From Ga0077555 sp964500805 (lineage in GTDB: Bacteria > Pseudomonadota > Alphaproteobacteria > Rhizobiales > Hyphomicrobiaceae), in contig CAZCQH010000033.1 in the NCBI GenBank assembly GCA_964500805.1, forward strand, positions 1-64,000: a stretch of DNA of 64,000 nt, in the 5' to 3' direction. Positions 34,772 to 43,514 of the stretch are shown here, one piece after another. The position numbers were made by a program, and so were the translations under genes. Every line of letters begins with the position of its first letter. The first letter of the stretch is position 1. The notes beneath the pieces were generated by a model, which did no database searches, was not told the origin of the DNA, and saw nothing but the letters and a program-made list of their open reading frames with translations.

Positions 34772-35776
34772 TCACGCCCGCAGGGCGTCCGCCAGCAGCT
34801 TGTAGCTCTTGATGCGTGCGTTCTCGTCCCAGGCCCAGGTGACGATCGCCATCTCCTGGGCATCGAGCTCCTTCGCGAGCGCCTTGATGCGGTCGGCGAC
34901 CTGATCCGCCTTGCCGACGAAGGCACGCGCCTTGTAGCCCTCGAGCCGCGCCTTCTCGCTCTCGCTGTAAGTATAGGACATCGCTGCCTCCGGCGACTCG
35001 AGCGCGCCGAAAACGCCGCGATCGCGCAGCAGCCGAAACCGCGCGCGTGACTGGAAGTGATAGGCGGCCTCCTCCTCCGTGTCCGCAGCCAATGCCCAGA
35101 CGCAGAGGCCCGCATGCGGTTTCGGGTACTTCGGGCTCGGCTTGTAGAGCTCGCGATAGAACTGCATGGCCTGCTCGGCGCCCCGACCATCGGTGAAGAA
35201 CCACGCGAACGCATAAGGGAGCCCAAAATGCGCGGCAACCTGCGCGCCGTAATCGGAGCTGCCGAGAATCCAGATCTCGGGGATTGTCTCGCCCTTGGGA
35301 TGGGCGCCGATCCGCGCGAACGGATGCTTCTCGCGCAGCGGCTCTCCCGCAAGCCAAGCCTGGATGTCCATGATGTCGGACGGGAACTCGTTCGGGCGCG
35401 TGTCGGCCTGCGGGTTGAGAGCATAGGCCGTAAGACCGTCGGAGCCGGGCGCCCGGCCAAGACCGAGATCGACCCGACCGGGGGCAATGGCATCAAGGAC
35501 GCGGAACTGCTCGGCCACCTTGAGCGGCGCATAATGCGGCAGCATCACGCCGGCACTGCCGATGCGGATCCTCGTCGTGGTGGCCGCAATGGCGCCGAGC
35601 AGCACCTCGGGGCACGTCCCAACGATGGCGTCGTTGTTGTGGTGCTCGGACACCCAGAAGCGGTCGTAGCCGAAGCTTTCGCAGTGGCGGGCAAGCTCGA
35701 TCGTCTTGCGGATGGCCTCGCCCTGAGGACGGCCGGCAAGGGCGACGGATTGGTCGAGAACGGCAAGGCGGAGCAA
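34772..35776 (-). CDS. LLM-class flavin-dependent oxidoreductase
   Basis: This 334-residue protein is a bacterial-luciferase-like monooxygenase of the MsnO8 type. It has the segments FWVSEHHNNDAIVGTCPEVL and RIRIGSAGVMLPHYAPLKVA, and GRVDLGLGRAPGSDG, all of which help form the FMN/F420 site and TIM-barrel. I placed the start at TTG 35776, because GAGAGG precedes it at seven bases and the family N-terminus RLAVLDQS begins there. The in-frame stretch further upstream is not family-like. The substrate is unknown. Confidence 0.87.
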   Translation of the reverse strand: MLRLAVLDQSVALAGRPQGEAIRKTIELARHCESFGYDRFWVSEHHNNDAIVGTCPEVLLGAIAATTTRIRIGSAGVMLPHYAPLKVAEQFRVLDAIAPGRVDLGLGRAPGSDGLTAYALNPQADTRPNEFPSDIMDIQAWLAGEPLREKHPFARIGAHPKGETIPEIWILGSSDYGAQVAAHFGLPYAFAWFFTDGRGAEQAMQFYRELYKPSPKYPKPHAGLCVWALAADTEEEAAYHFQSRARFRLLRDRGVFGALESPEAAMSYTYSESEKARLEGYKARAFVGKADQVADRIKALAKELDAQEMAIVTWAWDENARIKSYKLLADALRA

Positions 35777-35937
35777 GGGGTATCCTCTCGAGCGAGCGGG
35801 CAGCCTGGCAGGGCGAGCGGGCCACACCGGCGGAATTTGTGCTGAATGTAGGCGAGTTCCCGATGTTGACCAATGCATTCCAGGAAGGCTGCTTGCCTTG
35901 CGTGCGCCCCGGAAGCCCTGTAATGAGCCCCCGCAGT

Positions 35938-36012
35938 GGGCCCGTAGCTCAGCGGTAGAGCATCTGACTTTTAATCAGAGGGTCGTTGGTTCGATCCCAA
36001 CCGGGCTCACCA
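35938..36012 (+). tRNA. tRNA-Lys (anticodon UUU)
   Basis: A full cloverleaf is visible. The acceptor stem GGGCCCG pairs with CGGGCTC, allowing one G-U. The D arm contains AGCTCAGCGGTAGAGC. The anticodon stem TCTGA/TCAGA encloses loop CTTTTAA, giving anticodon UUU. The T arm is GTTGG-TTCGATC-CCAAC. The discriminator is A, followed by an encoded CCA at 36010-36012. Confidence 0.97.
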
Positions 36013-36050
36013 GATATGCGCGCAATGCAAGTTCTGCGTCGCCATACAGA

Positions 36051-36281
36051 ATGACCGAGTTGCTGAACAAGGCCTTTGAGGCCGTGTCGAAGCTTTCGCG
36101 CGAAGAGCAGGACGCCATTGCGCGCGAGCTAATCGCCCGAATTGAGGCCGATGCGCGCTGGGATGAGCTTTTCCCTGACCCTCGCTCCGAGACGCTGCTG
36201 AAGCGCCTTGCCGATGAAGCGGAGGCCGACGAGGCGAGCGGCGGTGTGCTCGATCATGATCCTGCCAACCGTCCTCGATGA
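36051..36281 (+). CDS. Antitoxin-like protein beside tRNA-Lys
   Basis: This 76-residue acidic, helical protein begins MTELLNKAFEAVSKLSREEQ and ends GGVLDHDPANRPR. It lies 38 bases after the tRNA and its stop overlaps the downstream toxin gene by four bases. Short proteins with repeated Glu/Ala-rich helices of this form are antitoxins of RelE/ParE-type pairs in Hyphomicrobiales. The toxin it partners is broken by a frameshift, so this antitoxin may persist without a functional partner. Confidence 0.68.
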   Translation: MTELLNKAFEAVSKLSREEQDAIARELIARIEADARWDELFPDPRSETLLKRLADEAEADEASGGVLDHDPANRPR

Positions 36282-36533
36282 AGTCGCGAACAACTCCGAA
36301 TTTCTGGCGTCTCTTCGATGATCTGCCGTCCGAGGTCCGGGAGCTCGCTCGTGAGACCTATCGACTTTTCGCCGCTGATCGGGGCCACCCTGGACTATAT
36401 TTCAAGCGGGTTAGCAAATCCGCGCCCATCTACTCAGCTCGCATTGGCCTCGCATATCGCGCTTTGGGTCGCTCAAGAACGACACAGTAACCTGGTTCTG
36501 GATCGGCCATCACCGTGAATACGATCGGATGAT
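36278..36533 (+). pseudogene. Frameshifted ParE/HigB-like toxin
   Basis: The first 66 codons read as MKSRTTPNFWRLFDDLPSEV and continue to LAYRALG, as in this toxin family, and then enter a wrong frame with a stop at 36488-36490. Shifting one frame at about 36466-36472 restores LKNDTVTWFWIGHHREYD, the expected C-terminus (W-F-W-I-G-x-H...YD). A single-base loss explains the break. The toxin catalytic C-terminal strand is therefore separated from the N-terminal part. The gene is either decayed or contains a sequencing error. Its end is not clear because the restored frame runs on past 36533. Confidence 0.7.
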
Positions 36534-36564
36534 TTGGGCCAGCCACATCGATTGGCCTTCTCAA

Positions 36565-36852
36565 TCAAAGTCTCACTCTGGGTGGCCGCGGGCTGTCGTC
36601 GAGCTCCCGCCGGCTGCCATCTCGTCTCGGCATGGGCTCGAGAGGTGCCGTCGTCTCAGACATCCGCGAGACACCGCTGTGCAGGACACCAAGGGCCATC
36701 GTGCAGGGGCTCCCGGGTCTCGTGCAGGCGGTCAGCACGGCATAGCCGAACGCTCTCACGCCATCGTACATGGCCCGCTGGTCGGCTGGCGGCGCGGTGA
36801 CGACCGCTCCAACGGCACCTGCGATCACGCACAGTTTGATAAGCGACGGCAT
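36565..36852 (-). CDS. Small secreted protein
   Basis: This 95-residue protein starts with a signal peptide (MPSLIKLCVIAGAVGAVVTA) and has a Cys-containing segment TACTRPGSPCTMALGVL, then a proline-rich C-terminus. A GAGGTGAGT site precedes the ATG at 36852. I recognise no family. Short exported proteins with APPADQRAMYDGVRAF-like segments occur in Hyphomicrobiales without known function. The gene is isolated and points away from the NHL gene. Confidence 0.55.
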   Translation of the reverse strand: MPSLIKLCVIAGAVGAVVTAPPADQRAMYDGVRAFGYAVLTACTRPGSPCTMALGVLHSGVSRMSETTAPLEPMPRRDGSRRELDDSPRPPRVRL

Positions 36853-37079
36853 ACTCACCTCACCGGCAGAACAGGCCCAACGGACAGAGTTGAGAACACA
36901 ACTTGAACGCCGATAGCGGAAACTGACGGCCAAAGTGAGGCTGGCGCCTGCGGAAAAGCCGCATTCCTCCTAGTTTTGCACAGTCGGCGCACTCCCTTTC
37001 CGCTTTGCGGCACTTGGTGGCATGCTGCCCGAGTGCGACGCCTGATGGTCCGGGCGTCCGAGGCTAGGGGAGAGCGCCC

Positions 37080-38051
37080 ATGGAGACCATCCTCGGAACC
37101 GGCGAGTTCAAATACCGCCTCATTCCCGATTGGGCGCGGCTGCCGGACGGCTGGGACTTCAACGAGGTGGCGGCGGTTGCCGTCGACAAGCGCGATCAGG
37201 TCTATGTGTTCAGCCGCAGCGCGCATCCGGTCACCGTGTTCGACCGCGACGGGAACTTCCTGCGCTCCTGGGGCGAGGGCGGGTTCAAGCGCGCGCACGG
37301 TCTCTCCATCGCGCCTGATGACACGATCTTCTGCACCGACGATGGCGACCATTCGGTGCGCCGTTGCACGCTCGAGGGCAAGGTGCTCATGACGCTCGGT
37401 ACGCCGGGGAAGCCGAAGCCCTACATGGGTGGCGAGCCCTTCTGCCAGTGCACGCACACCGCGCTTTCGCCGCAAGGCGACATCTACGTCTCCGACGGCT
37501 ACGGCAACGCTTGCGTGCACAAATTCTCGCCCGACGGACGCCTGATCAAGTCCTGGGGCACATCGGGGATCGGTCCGGGCGAGTTCAACCTGCCGCACAA
37601 CATCAACTGCGACGAGGATGGCTGGGTCTATGTCGCCGACCGCGAGAACCACCGCGTGCAGGTGTTCAACGGCGACGGCAAGTATGAGACCGAGTGGCGC
37701 AACCTGCACCGGCCGAGCGCCATCTTCATGCCGTGCAAGTGCCCCTACTGCTACGTGGGCGAGGCGGGCCCGACCTACGGCTTCAGCCGCAATGCGTCGA
37801 ACCTCGGCCCCCGTGTCTCGATCGTCTCCAAAAGTGATGGCAAAGTCATCGCTCGCGTCGGCGATCGCACGCCGCAGAACTTTCCGGGCCCGTTTACATC
37901 ACCGCACGGCATCGCCGTCGACTCCCGTGGTGACATCTATGTCGGCGAGGTCGCGCGAACCGCATGGGGCAATCTGTTTCCCGACCAGAAGCATCCCAAC
38001 CCGCCGCGGCCTGTGCTGCAAAAGCTGATCAAGATCGACGCTACGACCTGA
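37080..38051 (+). CDS. NHL-repeat beta-propeller protein
   Basis: This 323-residue protein is built from NHL-type repeats forming a six-bladed beta-propeller, with the units VYVSDGYGNACVHKFSPDGR and VYVADRENHRVQVFNGDGK. Its segments DGNFLRSWGEGG and GPGEFNLPHNI are also typical. The fold is shared with peptidyl-alpha-hydroxyglycine alpha-amidating lyase. There is no signal peptide, which suggests cytoplasmic activity. It is followed after 11 bases by a zinc alcohol dehydrogenase gene, so it probably works with it. A lactonase-like or lyase role on a carbohydrate or acid is possible but not proven. Confidence 0.82.
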   Translation: METILGTGEFKYRLIPDWARLPDGWDFNEVAAVAVDKRDQVYVFSRSAHPVTVFDRDGNFLRSWGEGGFKRAHGLSIAPDDTIFCTDDGDHSVRRCTLEGKVLMTLGTPGKPKPYMGGEPFCQCTHTALSPQGDIYVSDGYGNACVHKFSPDGRLIKSWGTSGIGPGEFNLPHNINCDEDGWVYVADRENHRVQVFNGDGKYETEWRNLHRPSAIFMPCKCPYCYVGEAGPTYGFSRNASNLGPRVSIVSKSDGKVIARVGDRTPQNFPGPFTSPHGIAVDSRGDIYVGEVARTAWGNLFPDQKHPNPPRPVLQKLIKIDATT

Positions 38052-38062
38052 GGAGACCCGAC

Positions 38063-39148
38063 ATGCACGCCGCCATATTCCGACAAGGCAACATCGTCAC
38101 CGGCGAGGTTGCGGAGCCGAAGCCCGGACCGGGGCAGGTGCTTGCCAAGGTGATCGCGTGCGGCATCTGCGGCACGGATCTGCACGCGCGTGTGCACGCC
38201 GCGAAGATGGTCGACATGTCGAAGTTCGTGCCGTGGCGCATACCCATGGATCTCTCACGCGACGTGGTGTTTGGGCACGAGTATTGCTGCGAGATCCTCG
38301 ACTATGGCCCAGGCACCAAACGCACGCTGAAAAAGGGATCGCGCGTCGTCTCGGTGCCGCGCCTCATCGTCAACGGGAAGGCGGAAGGCATCGGCTATTC
38401 GAACACAAACGTCGGTGCCTACGCCGAGCGGCTGCTGCTCTCCGAGGACTTCCTGCTGCCGGTGCCGGATCATGTGTCGAGCGAATTGGCCGCGCTGACC
38501 GAGCCACTATCGATCGGCATTCATGCGGTGGCGAAAGCCCAGCTCAAGGGCGACGAGGTGCCGCTCGTCATCGGCTGCGGTCCGATTGGCCTCGCCGTGA
38601 TCGCGGCGCTGAAAGGCGCGGGGCTCTCGCCCATCATCGCGTCGGACTATTCGCCGGCGCGGCGTGCACTGGCGCAGAAGCTCGGCGCCGATGTCGTGCT
38701 CGATCCAGCACAGCAATCACCCTTCAAGACGTGGGAGGAGCATGCCGCGCTTTCGCCCGAAGAAGCCCGAAAGCTGCCGATCTCGTTGAACCCCGCCGTG
38801 CCGCGAAAGCCGGCCGTCATTTTTGAGTGCGTCGGCGTGCCGGGCATCATCCAGAGCGTCATCGAGGGCGCGCCACAGGCGGCGAAGGTGATCGTCGTTG
38901 GCGTCTGCATGGAGCCGGATACTCAGATGCCCATGTACGCCTGCTACAAGGAGCTGTCGCTGCAGTACGTGCTCGCCTGCACGCCGGAGGAGTTCGCGCA
39001 GTCGCTCGACCTGATCGCCAGCGGCAAAGTCGATGCAGGCGCCATGATATCAGGCAAGGTGGGCCTCAACGAGGTGGCCGGCGCGTTTCAGGAGCTCGCC
39101 AATCCCAACCGCCACACCAAGATCCTCGTGGAGCCGTGGCGCATGTAG
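38063..39148 (+). CDS. Zinc-dependent alcohol dehydrogenase
   Basis: This 361-residue medium-chain dehydrogenase has the catalytic zinc site CGICGTDLHAR and GHEYCCEI, and a cofactor site VIGCGPIGLAVIAALKGAG. The usual structural-zinc Cys cluster is not evident in the loop after GHEYC. The ATG at 38063 has a GAGGAG site. It lies 11 bases after the NHL gene and probably oxidises an alcohol or polyol in the same pathway. The exact substrate is unknown. Confidence 0.88.
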   Translation: MHAAIFRQGNIVTGEVAEPKPGPGQVLAKVIACGICGTDLHARVHAAKMVDMSKFVPWRIPMDLSRDVVFGHEYCCEILDYGPGTKRTLKKGSRVVSVPRLIVNGKAEGIGYSNTNVGAYAERLLLSEDFLLPVPDHVSSELAALTEPLSIGIHAVAKAQLKGDEVPLVIGCGPIGLAVIAALKGAGLSPIIASDYSPARRALAQKLGADVVLDPAQQSPFKTWEEHAALSPEEARKLPISLNPAVPRKPAVIFECVGVPGIIQSVIEGAPQAAKVIVVGVCMEPDTQMPMYACYKELSLQYVLACTPEEFAQSLDLIASGKVDAGAMISGKVGLNEVAGAFQELANPNRHTKILVEPWRM

Positions 39149-39183
39149 TCGGGACGGGCGGCGTCGTGCACCGAGGGCAGCCA

Positions 39184-39573
39184 TCAGACCTTAGCGCCGC
39201 TTTTCGCCTCCGCGTCCATGAGGCGCCGCGTGATCCGCACCATGGTGGCGCGCAGCCCCATCGCCAATGAGAACGCCGCGAGCATGAACAGCAGATAGAT
39301 CAACAGGCCCTCCTCGGCCTGGAGCGGCGCCTTCTTGCGTGCAATCGCGTCCACGACCAAGTGGCCTGCGAGAAACAGCCCGAACGCCATGCCGATCTGC
39401 ACGAATGTGGCGGGATCGTTCATTTCCGACATCAAGCGCCGGCTGACGGGATCGCGCATGCCCGAGGCGAGCGTCTTCCAGCAGAGCTGCATTGCAAAAC
39501 CGAGCGCCGCACCCGCGCCGAAACCGGTCAGCAGCTCGGACTGGTAGGTCGAAAGCAAGTTGAAGAGCCACAC
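39184..39573 (-). CDS. Small membrane protein
   Basis: This 129-residue protein has three probable membrane helices: LLTGFGAGAALGFAMQLCW, FVQIGMAFGLFLAGHLVVDA and LLIYLLFMLAAFSLAMGL. It has a short basic C-terminal tail. I do not recognise the family. It is antiparallel to the metabolic genes on either side, so it may be unrelated to them. Protein-like composition and helix spacing support it as a real gene. Confidence 0.62.
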   Translation of the reverse strand: MWLFNLLSTYQSELLTGFGAGAALGFAMQLCWKTLASGMRDPVSRRLMSEMNDPATFVQIGMAFGLFLAGHLVVDAIARKKAPLQAEEGLLIYLLFMLAAFSLAMGLRATMVRITRRLMDAEAKSGAKV

Positions 39574-39792
39574 AGGCGTTTCCTCCAGGTGTCCCGTCGG
39601 CGAAGCTTTTCCGCACGCCGGGCGGCATCGTTCCGGGCTCGCCGAACGTAGCTGTGCGCTTTTGATTTGACCAGCGACCGCTTATCGGCCGCAGTCCAAA
39701 CGCATGCCAGGTCACTGGCATTGCTCGCCTTCCCGCGCTTAGTATGACCCGAATGGTTGCTCGAGCGACCTCAATCAGAAAGGACACCGCAC

Positions 39793-41454
39793 ATGGCCAT
39801 CGGCTCCGATATCGTCGCCAAAGCGCTGAAGCATGAGGGCGTGAAGGATTTCTTCTTCATCATGGGCGGCCCCATGCTGGCGGTGGAGTCTGCCGCGCTG
39901 AAGCTCGGGCTCAGAGGGATCGACGTCAGACACGAGCAGGCCGCAGCTTTTGCCGGCTTTGCCTATTCGCGCCTCCTCAACAAGCCTTCGTTCTGCATGG
40001 CGGCGTCTGGCCCTGCAACGACCAATCTCGTCACTGGCATCGCGCACGCCTGGGCCGACTGCACGCCGGTGATTGGGCTCGGCGGCGCCGCGCCGGTCTC
40101 GACCTGGCATCGCGGCGCGTTCCAGGACACAGATCAGCTCGCGCTCTTCAAGCCGATCACCAAGTGGGCGGACCGGGTACATCATCCGAAGCGCATCCCG
40201 GAGCTGATCCACCTTGCGATTTCGCAGGCGATGACGGGGCGCACGGGCCCCTGCTATCTCGATCTTCCCGGCGACATTCTCTACCAGGAGATCGACGAGA
40301 ACTCGGTCGAGTATCCGGACCCGTTCGACTATGCGAAGCGCGCGCGTCCCGCCGCCAACGCCAACGACATCAAGGCCATCGTCGAGCTGATGGCAAAAGC
40401 GAAGCAGCCCGTGCTGATCACGGGTTCTGGCGTGCAGTGGTCGGAAGCTGATCGCGAGATGCTGGCCTTCGTGGAAGCAGCCGGCGTGCCGTTCTACACG
40501 ACGCCGCAAGGCCGCGGCGTGATCCCCGAGGATCACAAGTACAGCTATCTCACCTCACGCGCGGCGGCGTTCAAGGATGCGGATCTCATCCTCGTCGTCG
40601 GCACGCGCATGAACTACGTGATCGGCAATGCGGCGCCGCCGCGCTGGAATGCCAATGCCAAGATCGTGCGCATCGACGTCGATCCGAACGAGATCGCGAC
40701 AGCGCCGCGCAAGCTCGATGTCGGGGTGGTGGCGGACGCGAAGGTCGCATTCACGCAGTTGACCGAGGCGATCAAGGGCAAGGTGAGCCCGGCCAGCTAC
40801 GAGACGTGGCGCGAGCGGTTGCGTGCGCGCAACGTGCAGAAAGCCGCGGAGGCCGAGCAAGCGCTCTCGACCAGCCAGTCGCCGATCCATCCGCTCAGGC
40901 TCTGCAAGGAGGTGCGCGACTTCATCGACCGCGACGCGGTGCTCTGTGTCGATGGCCAGGAAACCCTCAACTACGCGCGCCAGGCGATCCCGCAATACAC
41001 CGCGCGGCACCGCATCAACTCGGGCGCCTATGGCACCATGGGCGTCGGCATGCCGTTCGGTGTCGGCGCCAAGGTCGCGCTGCCCGATAAGCAGGTCGTG
41101 GTGCTGCACGGGGACGGATCGTGGGGCATGAACTCGATGGAGTTCGACACTGCGGTGCGCCACAATCTACCGATCCTGGTCGTCATCAGCCAGAATGGCG
41201 GCTGGACCGGCGATCCCGACCGCGACAATCCGGAGAAGGCGAAACCGGGGCGCAATCTCGGCTATCCGCGCTACGAGAAGTTCGCCGAGTGCTTCGGCGG
41301 CCACGGCGAGTACGTAGAGAAGGCCGAGGACATCCGGCCCGCGCTCGAGCGCGCGAAGAAGGCGGTGGCGGCGGGCAAGCCGGCCCTTGTCTGCGTGGTC
41401 ACCGACTGGAAAGCCCGCGCCACGACCACGGCGTTCACCCGCTATTCGACCTGA
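39793..41454 (+). CDS. Thiamine-pyrophosphate enzyme, acetolactate-synthase-like
   Basis: This 553-residue enzyme has the three-domain ThDP layout: a PYR domain with the activating Glu in VRHEQAAAFAG, a central nucleotide-binding domain (about 190-330), and a PP domain with GDGSWGMNSMEFDTAVRHNL followed by QNGGW, the ThDP metal-binding GDG-N motif. The family includes acetolactate synthase, oxalyl-CoA decarboxylase and benzaldehyde-lyase-like enzymes. The sequence does not allow the substrate to be chosen. It lies near NHL and alcohol-dehydrogenase genes, which may mean a common catabolic route. Confidence 0.88.
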   Translation: MAIGSDIVAKALKHEGVKDFFFIMGGPMLAVESAALKLGLRGIDVRHEQAAAFAGFAYSRLLNKPSFCMAASGPATTNLVTGIAHAWADCTPVIGLGGAAPVSTWHRGAFQDTDQLALFKPITKWADRVHHPKRIPELIHLAISQAMTGRTGPCYLDLPGDILYQEIDENSVEYPDPFDYAKRARPAANANDIKAIVELMAKAKQPVLITGSGVQWSEADREMLAFVEAAGVPFYTTPQGRGVIPEDHKYSYLTSRAAAFKDADLILVVGTRMNYVIGNAAPPRWNANAKIVRIDVDPNEIATAPRKLDVGVVADAKVAFTQLTEAIKGKVSPASYETWRERLRARNVQKAAEAEQALSTSQSPIHPLRLCKEVRDFIDRDAVLCVDGQETLNYARQAIPQYTARHRINSGAYGTMGVGMPFGVGAKVALPDKQVVVLHGDGSWGMNSMEFDTAVRHNLPILVVISQNGGWTGDPDRDNPEKAKPGRNLGYPRYEKFAECFGGHGEYVEKAEDIRPALERAKKAVAAGKPALVCVVTDWKARATTTAFTRYST

Positions 41455-41532
41455 CGCCCGGGCTGGGCAAACCAGGTCAGACAGCATGGGTCTGGCCGCG
41501 ACCGCCCGGGTCTTGGAGCGTATCGGCTTGAA

Positions 41533-42573
41533 ATGCGCCGCGTGATGAAACGCCTGCGGGATGGTTTCGTCATCCTGCTTATGCTCGCAACCTTCTTCGG
41601 AGGGCTTGCGATCATCGTCGCGCGGGGACTGCCGACCTCCACGACGCCTTACAATGGGGTGGTCCTGCCAGCTGACGTGCACGTCGTCACATCGCGCAGC
41701 TGGTTCCAGCCGTCGCTCTTCTCGCTCGAAACGTTCGCCTCGTTCCAGAAGCGGCCGGCAACCCTGAAATGGCTCGTGAGCAGAAATGGCGCGATCGCGC
41801 TCGAGTCCAAACCGCCGATCCTCGGTGATGGACCCGTGCTCATCCTGGTTCACGGCTACAATGCGACGGAACAGAAGGTCAGCGCCTATTTCGCGGAGGT
41901 GATCGAGCCGCTGCGCAAGGCCATCGGCGCGTCGACGACAGTCATTGTCTATGACTGGCCGAGCACCGCACGACATTGGGAAGAACTTACTCCCGAGCAG
42001 CGGCAAGCTCACATCAATCCTGGCGGATCGGCTCGCATGACAATGAATGCAGTCGCCCCGCTGAGCTGGGAAGCGCAAGCCTACAGAGGCGACGTTGCAG
42101 CCGCACTGGGGCACGGTGCCGAGGGCCTCGCGGTGCTTTTGCGGCTCGTGATGACCGGTGGGCCGCGGTCGACGAACATTGTCGCGCACAGCATGGGCGG
42201 TCTCGTAACGACGGAAGCTCTGCAGCGCCTCTCTCAGTCCGAGCTCAGACTGGACACGATCGTCCTGCTGGCGCCAGATCTCCCGAGCGATGCGTTGAGC
42301 GCGCCACGGATCGTGCCGACGTTATCTCGGGTAAGGCAGGTGCACGTGATGTTCTCCAGGAACGACGAAGCTCTGCTCTACTCGCAGCTCGCCAATCAGA
42401 ACAGCCGCCTCGGCCGCGATGGTCATACCGGGGCGGAACTGCCGATGAATGTCACGCTTCACGACGTGACGCACGTCCTCGGTCAGAGCTCGGGAGTGCA
42501 TGGCCGCTACGTGGAGATCTCCGGAGCACAGGCGATCGGCCTGATGGGCATCCTGCAGCAACGGGCGCACTGA
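41533..42573 (+). CDS. Alpha/beta hydrolase (DUF900-like)
   Basis: This 346-residue hydrolase has a membrane anchor (residues 12-32). The oxyanion loop is LVHGYNATEQ, the nucleophile elbow AHSMGGL contains the catalytic Ser, and the His is in HDVTHVLGQS. The layout matches DUF900-type serine hydrolases that are probably lipase- or esterase-like and periplasm-facing. It lies 78 bases downstream of the ThDP enzyme. It occupies the position directly upstream of rbfA where infB is commonly found in alphaproteobacteria. Confidence 0.8.
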   Translation: MRRVMKRLRDGFVILLMLATFFGGLAIIVARGLPTSTTPYNGVVLPADVHVVTSRSWFQPSLFSLETFASFQKRPATLKWLVSRNGAIALESKPPILGDGPVLILVHGYNATEQKVSAYFAEVIEPLRKAIGASTTVIVYDWPSTARHWEELTPEQRQAHINPGGSARMTMNAVAPLSWEAQAYRGDVAAALGHGAEGLAVLLRLVMTGGPRSTNIVAHSMGGLVTTEALQRLSQSELRLDTIVLLAPDLPSDALSAPRIVPTLSRVRQVHVMFSRNDEALLYSQLANQNSRLGRDGHTGAELPMNVTLHDVTHVLGQSSGVHGRYVEISGAQAIGLMGILQQRAH

Positions 42574-42883
42574 TTGCGCCTGACACCGAGCAAACAATAC
42601 CTCGGCAAGGCATCGAACTTCAGCGGCGAGCATTGGCAGCTGCTCGACCTTCGCGGTCCCGGCACCCGCATTGCCATCCCGGGATCGCCAACATGGGCCG
42701 GCTCGGCGATCTCCATCGCGCTACGTCGCTCGTTCCAAAAACCAGCTCCAAAAACCAGTTGACGGCACGGGCGATCAGGCCCACAAGCCCGCGTCGGGGT
42801 CAGCCTCATGGGTCTGACTTCATGCATGCAATCTGCCGTCGGTCCAATCCCGGCCGCAGGAAACCTGAGCAGACAAAAACAGT
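42574..42883. other. Intergenic region upstream of rbfA
   Basis: About 310 bases separate the hydrolase from rbfA. A 62-codon frame starting at 42574 immediately follows the hydrolase stop but has no family. A direct repeat TCCAAAAACCAG occurs twice near 42735-42760. The rbfA promoter is expected here because no infB precedes it. Confidence 0.4.
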
Positions 42884-43294
42884 ATGGCACGACGAAATAC
42901 CAAAGCGGGTGACGCCCCCGGGCGTGGCCCTTCGCAACGCCAGTTGCGGGTTGGCGAGCTCATCCGCCACAAGATCGCGGAGATGCTGGTGCGCGGTGAA
43001 ATCCATGACGATGTGCTCACCGAGCACGTGGTCACCATCCCAGAGGTGCGCCTTTCACCGGACCTTCGCCTCGCGACCGTTTACGTGATGCCGCTCGGCG
43101 GAGAGGACATGAAGCCGGTCATCGAGGCGCTCGATCGTCACAAACGCTTCATCCGCGGCGAGATCGCGGAGGCGGTGAACCTGAAATTCGCGCCGGAGCT
43201 GCGGTTTCGTTCGGACGAGACCTTCGATGAAGCCTCCCGCATCGAAGCGCTCCTCGACAGCCCGCGGGTGCGCGCTGATACGCAGAAGAAGTGA
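42884..43294 (+). CDS. rbfA: 30S ribosome-binding factor RbfA
   Basis: This 136-residue KH-fold protein has RVGELIRHKIAEMLVRGEIH at its N-terminus and the core VTIPEVRLSPDLRLATVYV and FAPELRFRSDETFDEASRIE. RbfA binds the 30S subunit during maturation of the 16S rRNA 5' end. It is normally next to infB and truB. Here it precedes truB, as expected, but infB is not upstream. A basic N-terminal extension of about 18 residues is typical for alphaproteobacteria. Confidence 0.95.
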   Translation: MARRNTKAGDAPGRGPSQRQLRVGELIRHKIAEMLVRGEIHDDVLTEHVVTIPEVRLSPDLRLATVYVMPLGGEDMKPVIEALDRHKRFIRGEIAEAVNLKFAPELRFRSDETFDEASRIEALLDSPRVRADTQKK

Positions 43295-43305
43295 CGACAC
43301 TTCCC

Positions 43306-43500
43306 CTTTGTCCCCATTGCCCTGCACGTGCAATGGGGAGAGGGTCGGGGTGAGGGGCGGCCGCGAAATCTGAACCAGCAACGCCCACCATCACAGGCTC
43401 CTGAAATCGAAATGAACCGGCAGGCAGCAACCCTCATCAGGTGGCGCCGCCTCTCACCCAAACCCTCTCCCGACACACGTGCAGAGTGCGGGGAGAGGGG
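43306..43500. repeat. REP-like palindromic repeats between rbfA and truB
   Basis: The spacer has CCCCATTGC (43312-43320) paired with GCAATGGGG (43330-43338), followed by GAGAGGGTCGGGGTGAGGGG. A related element, in opposite orientation, has ACCCAAACCCTCTCCCG near 43446-43474 and a GGGGAGAGGGG near 43490-43500. CCCTCACCC/CTCTCCCC elements of this type are abundant extragenic palindromes in related genomes. Confidence 0.7.
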
Positions 43501-43514
43501 ACCAGCAGGTCTCC

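Noticed and set aside
34177..35532. 451-codon minus-strand frame over the esterase and LLM region
   Set aside because: It is a shadow frame, offset from the LLM gene and antisense to the esterase, with Arg/Ser-rich composition typical of high-GC artefacts.
35938..36300. tRNA-Lys as attachment site of an integrated element
   Set aside because: No second copy of the tRNA 3' end and no integrase gene were found nearby.
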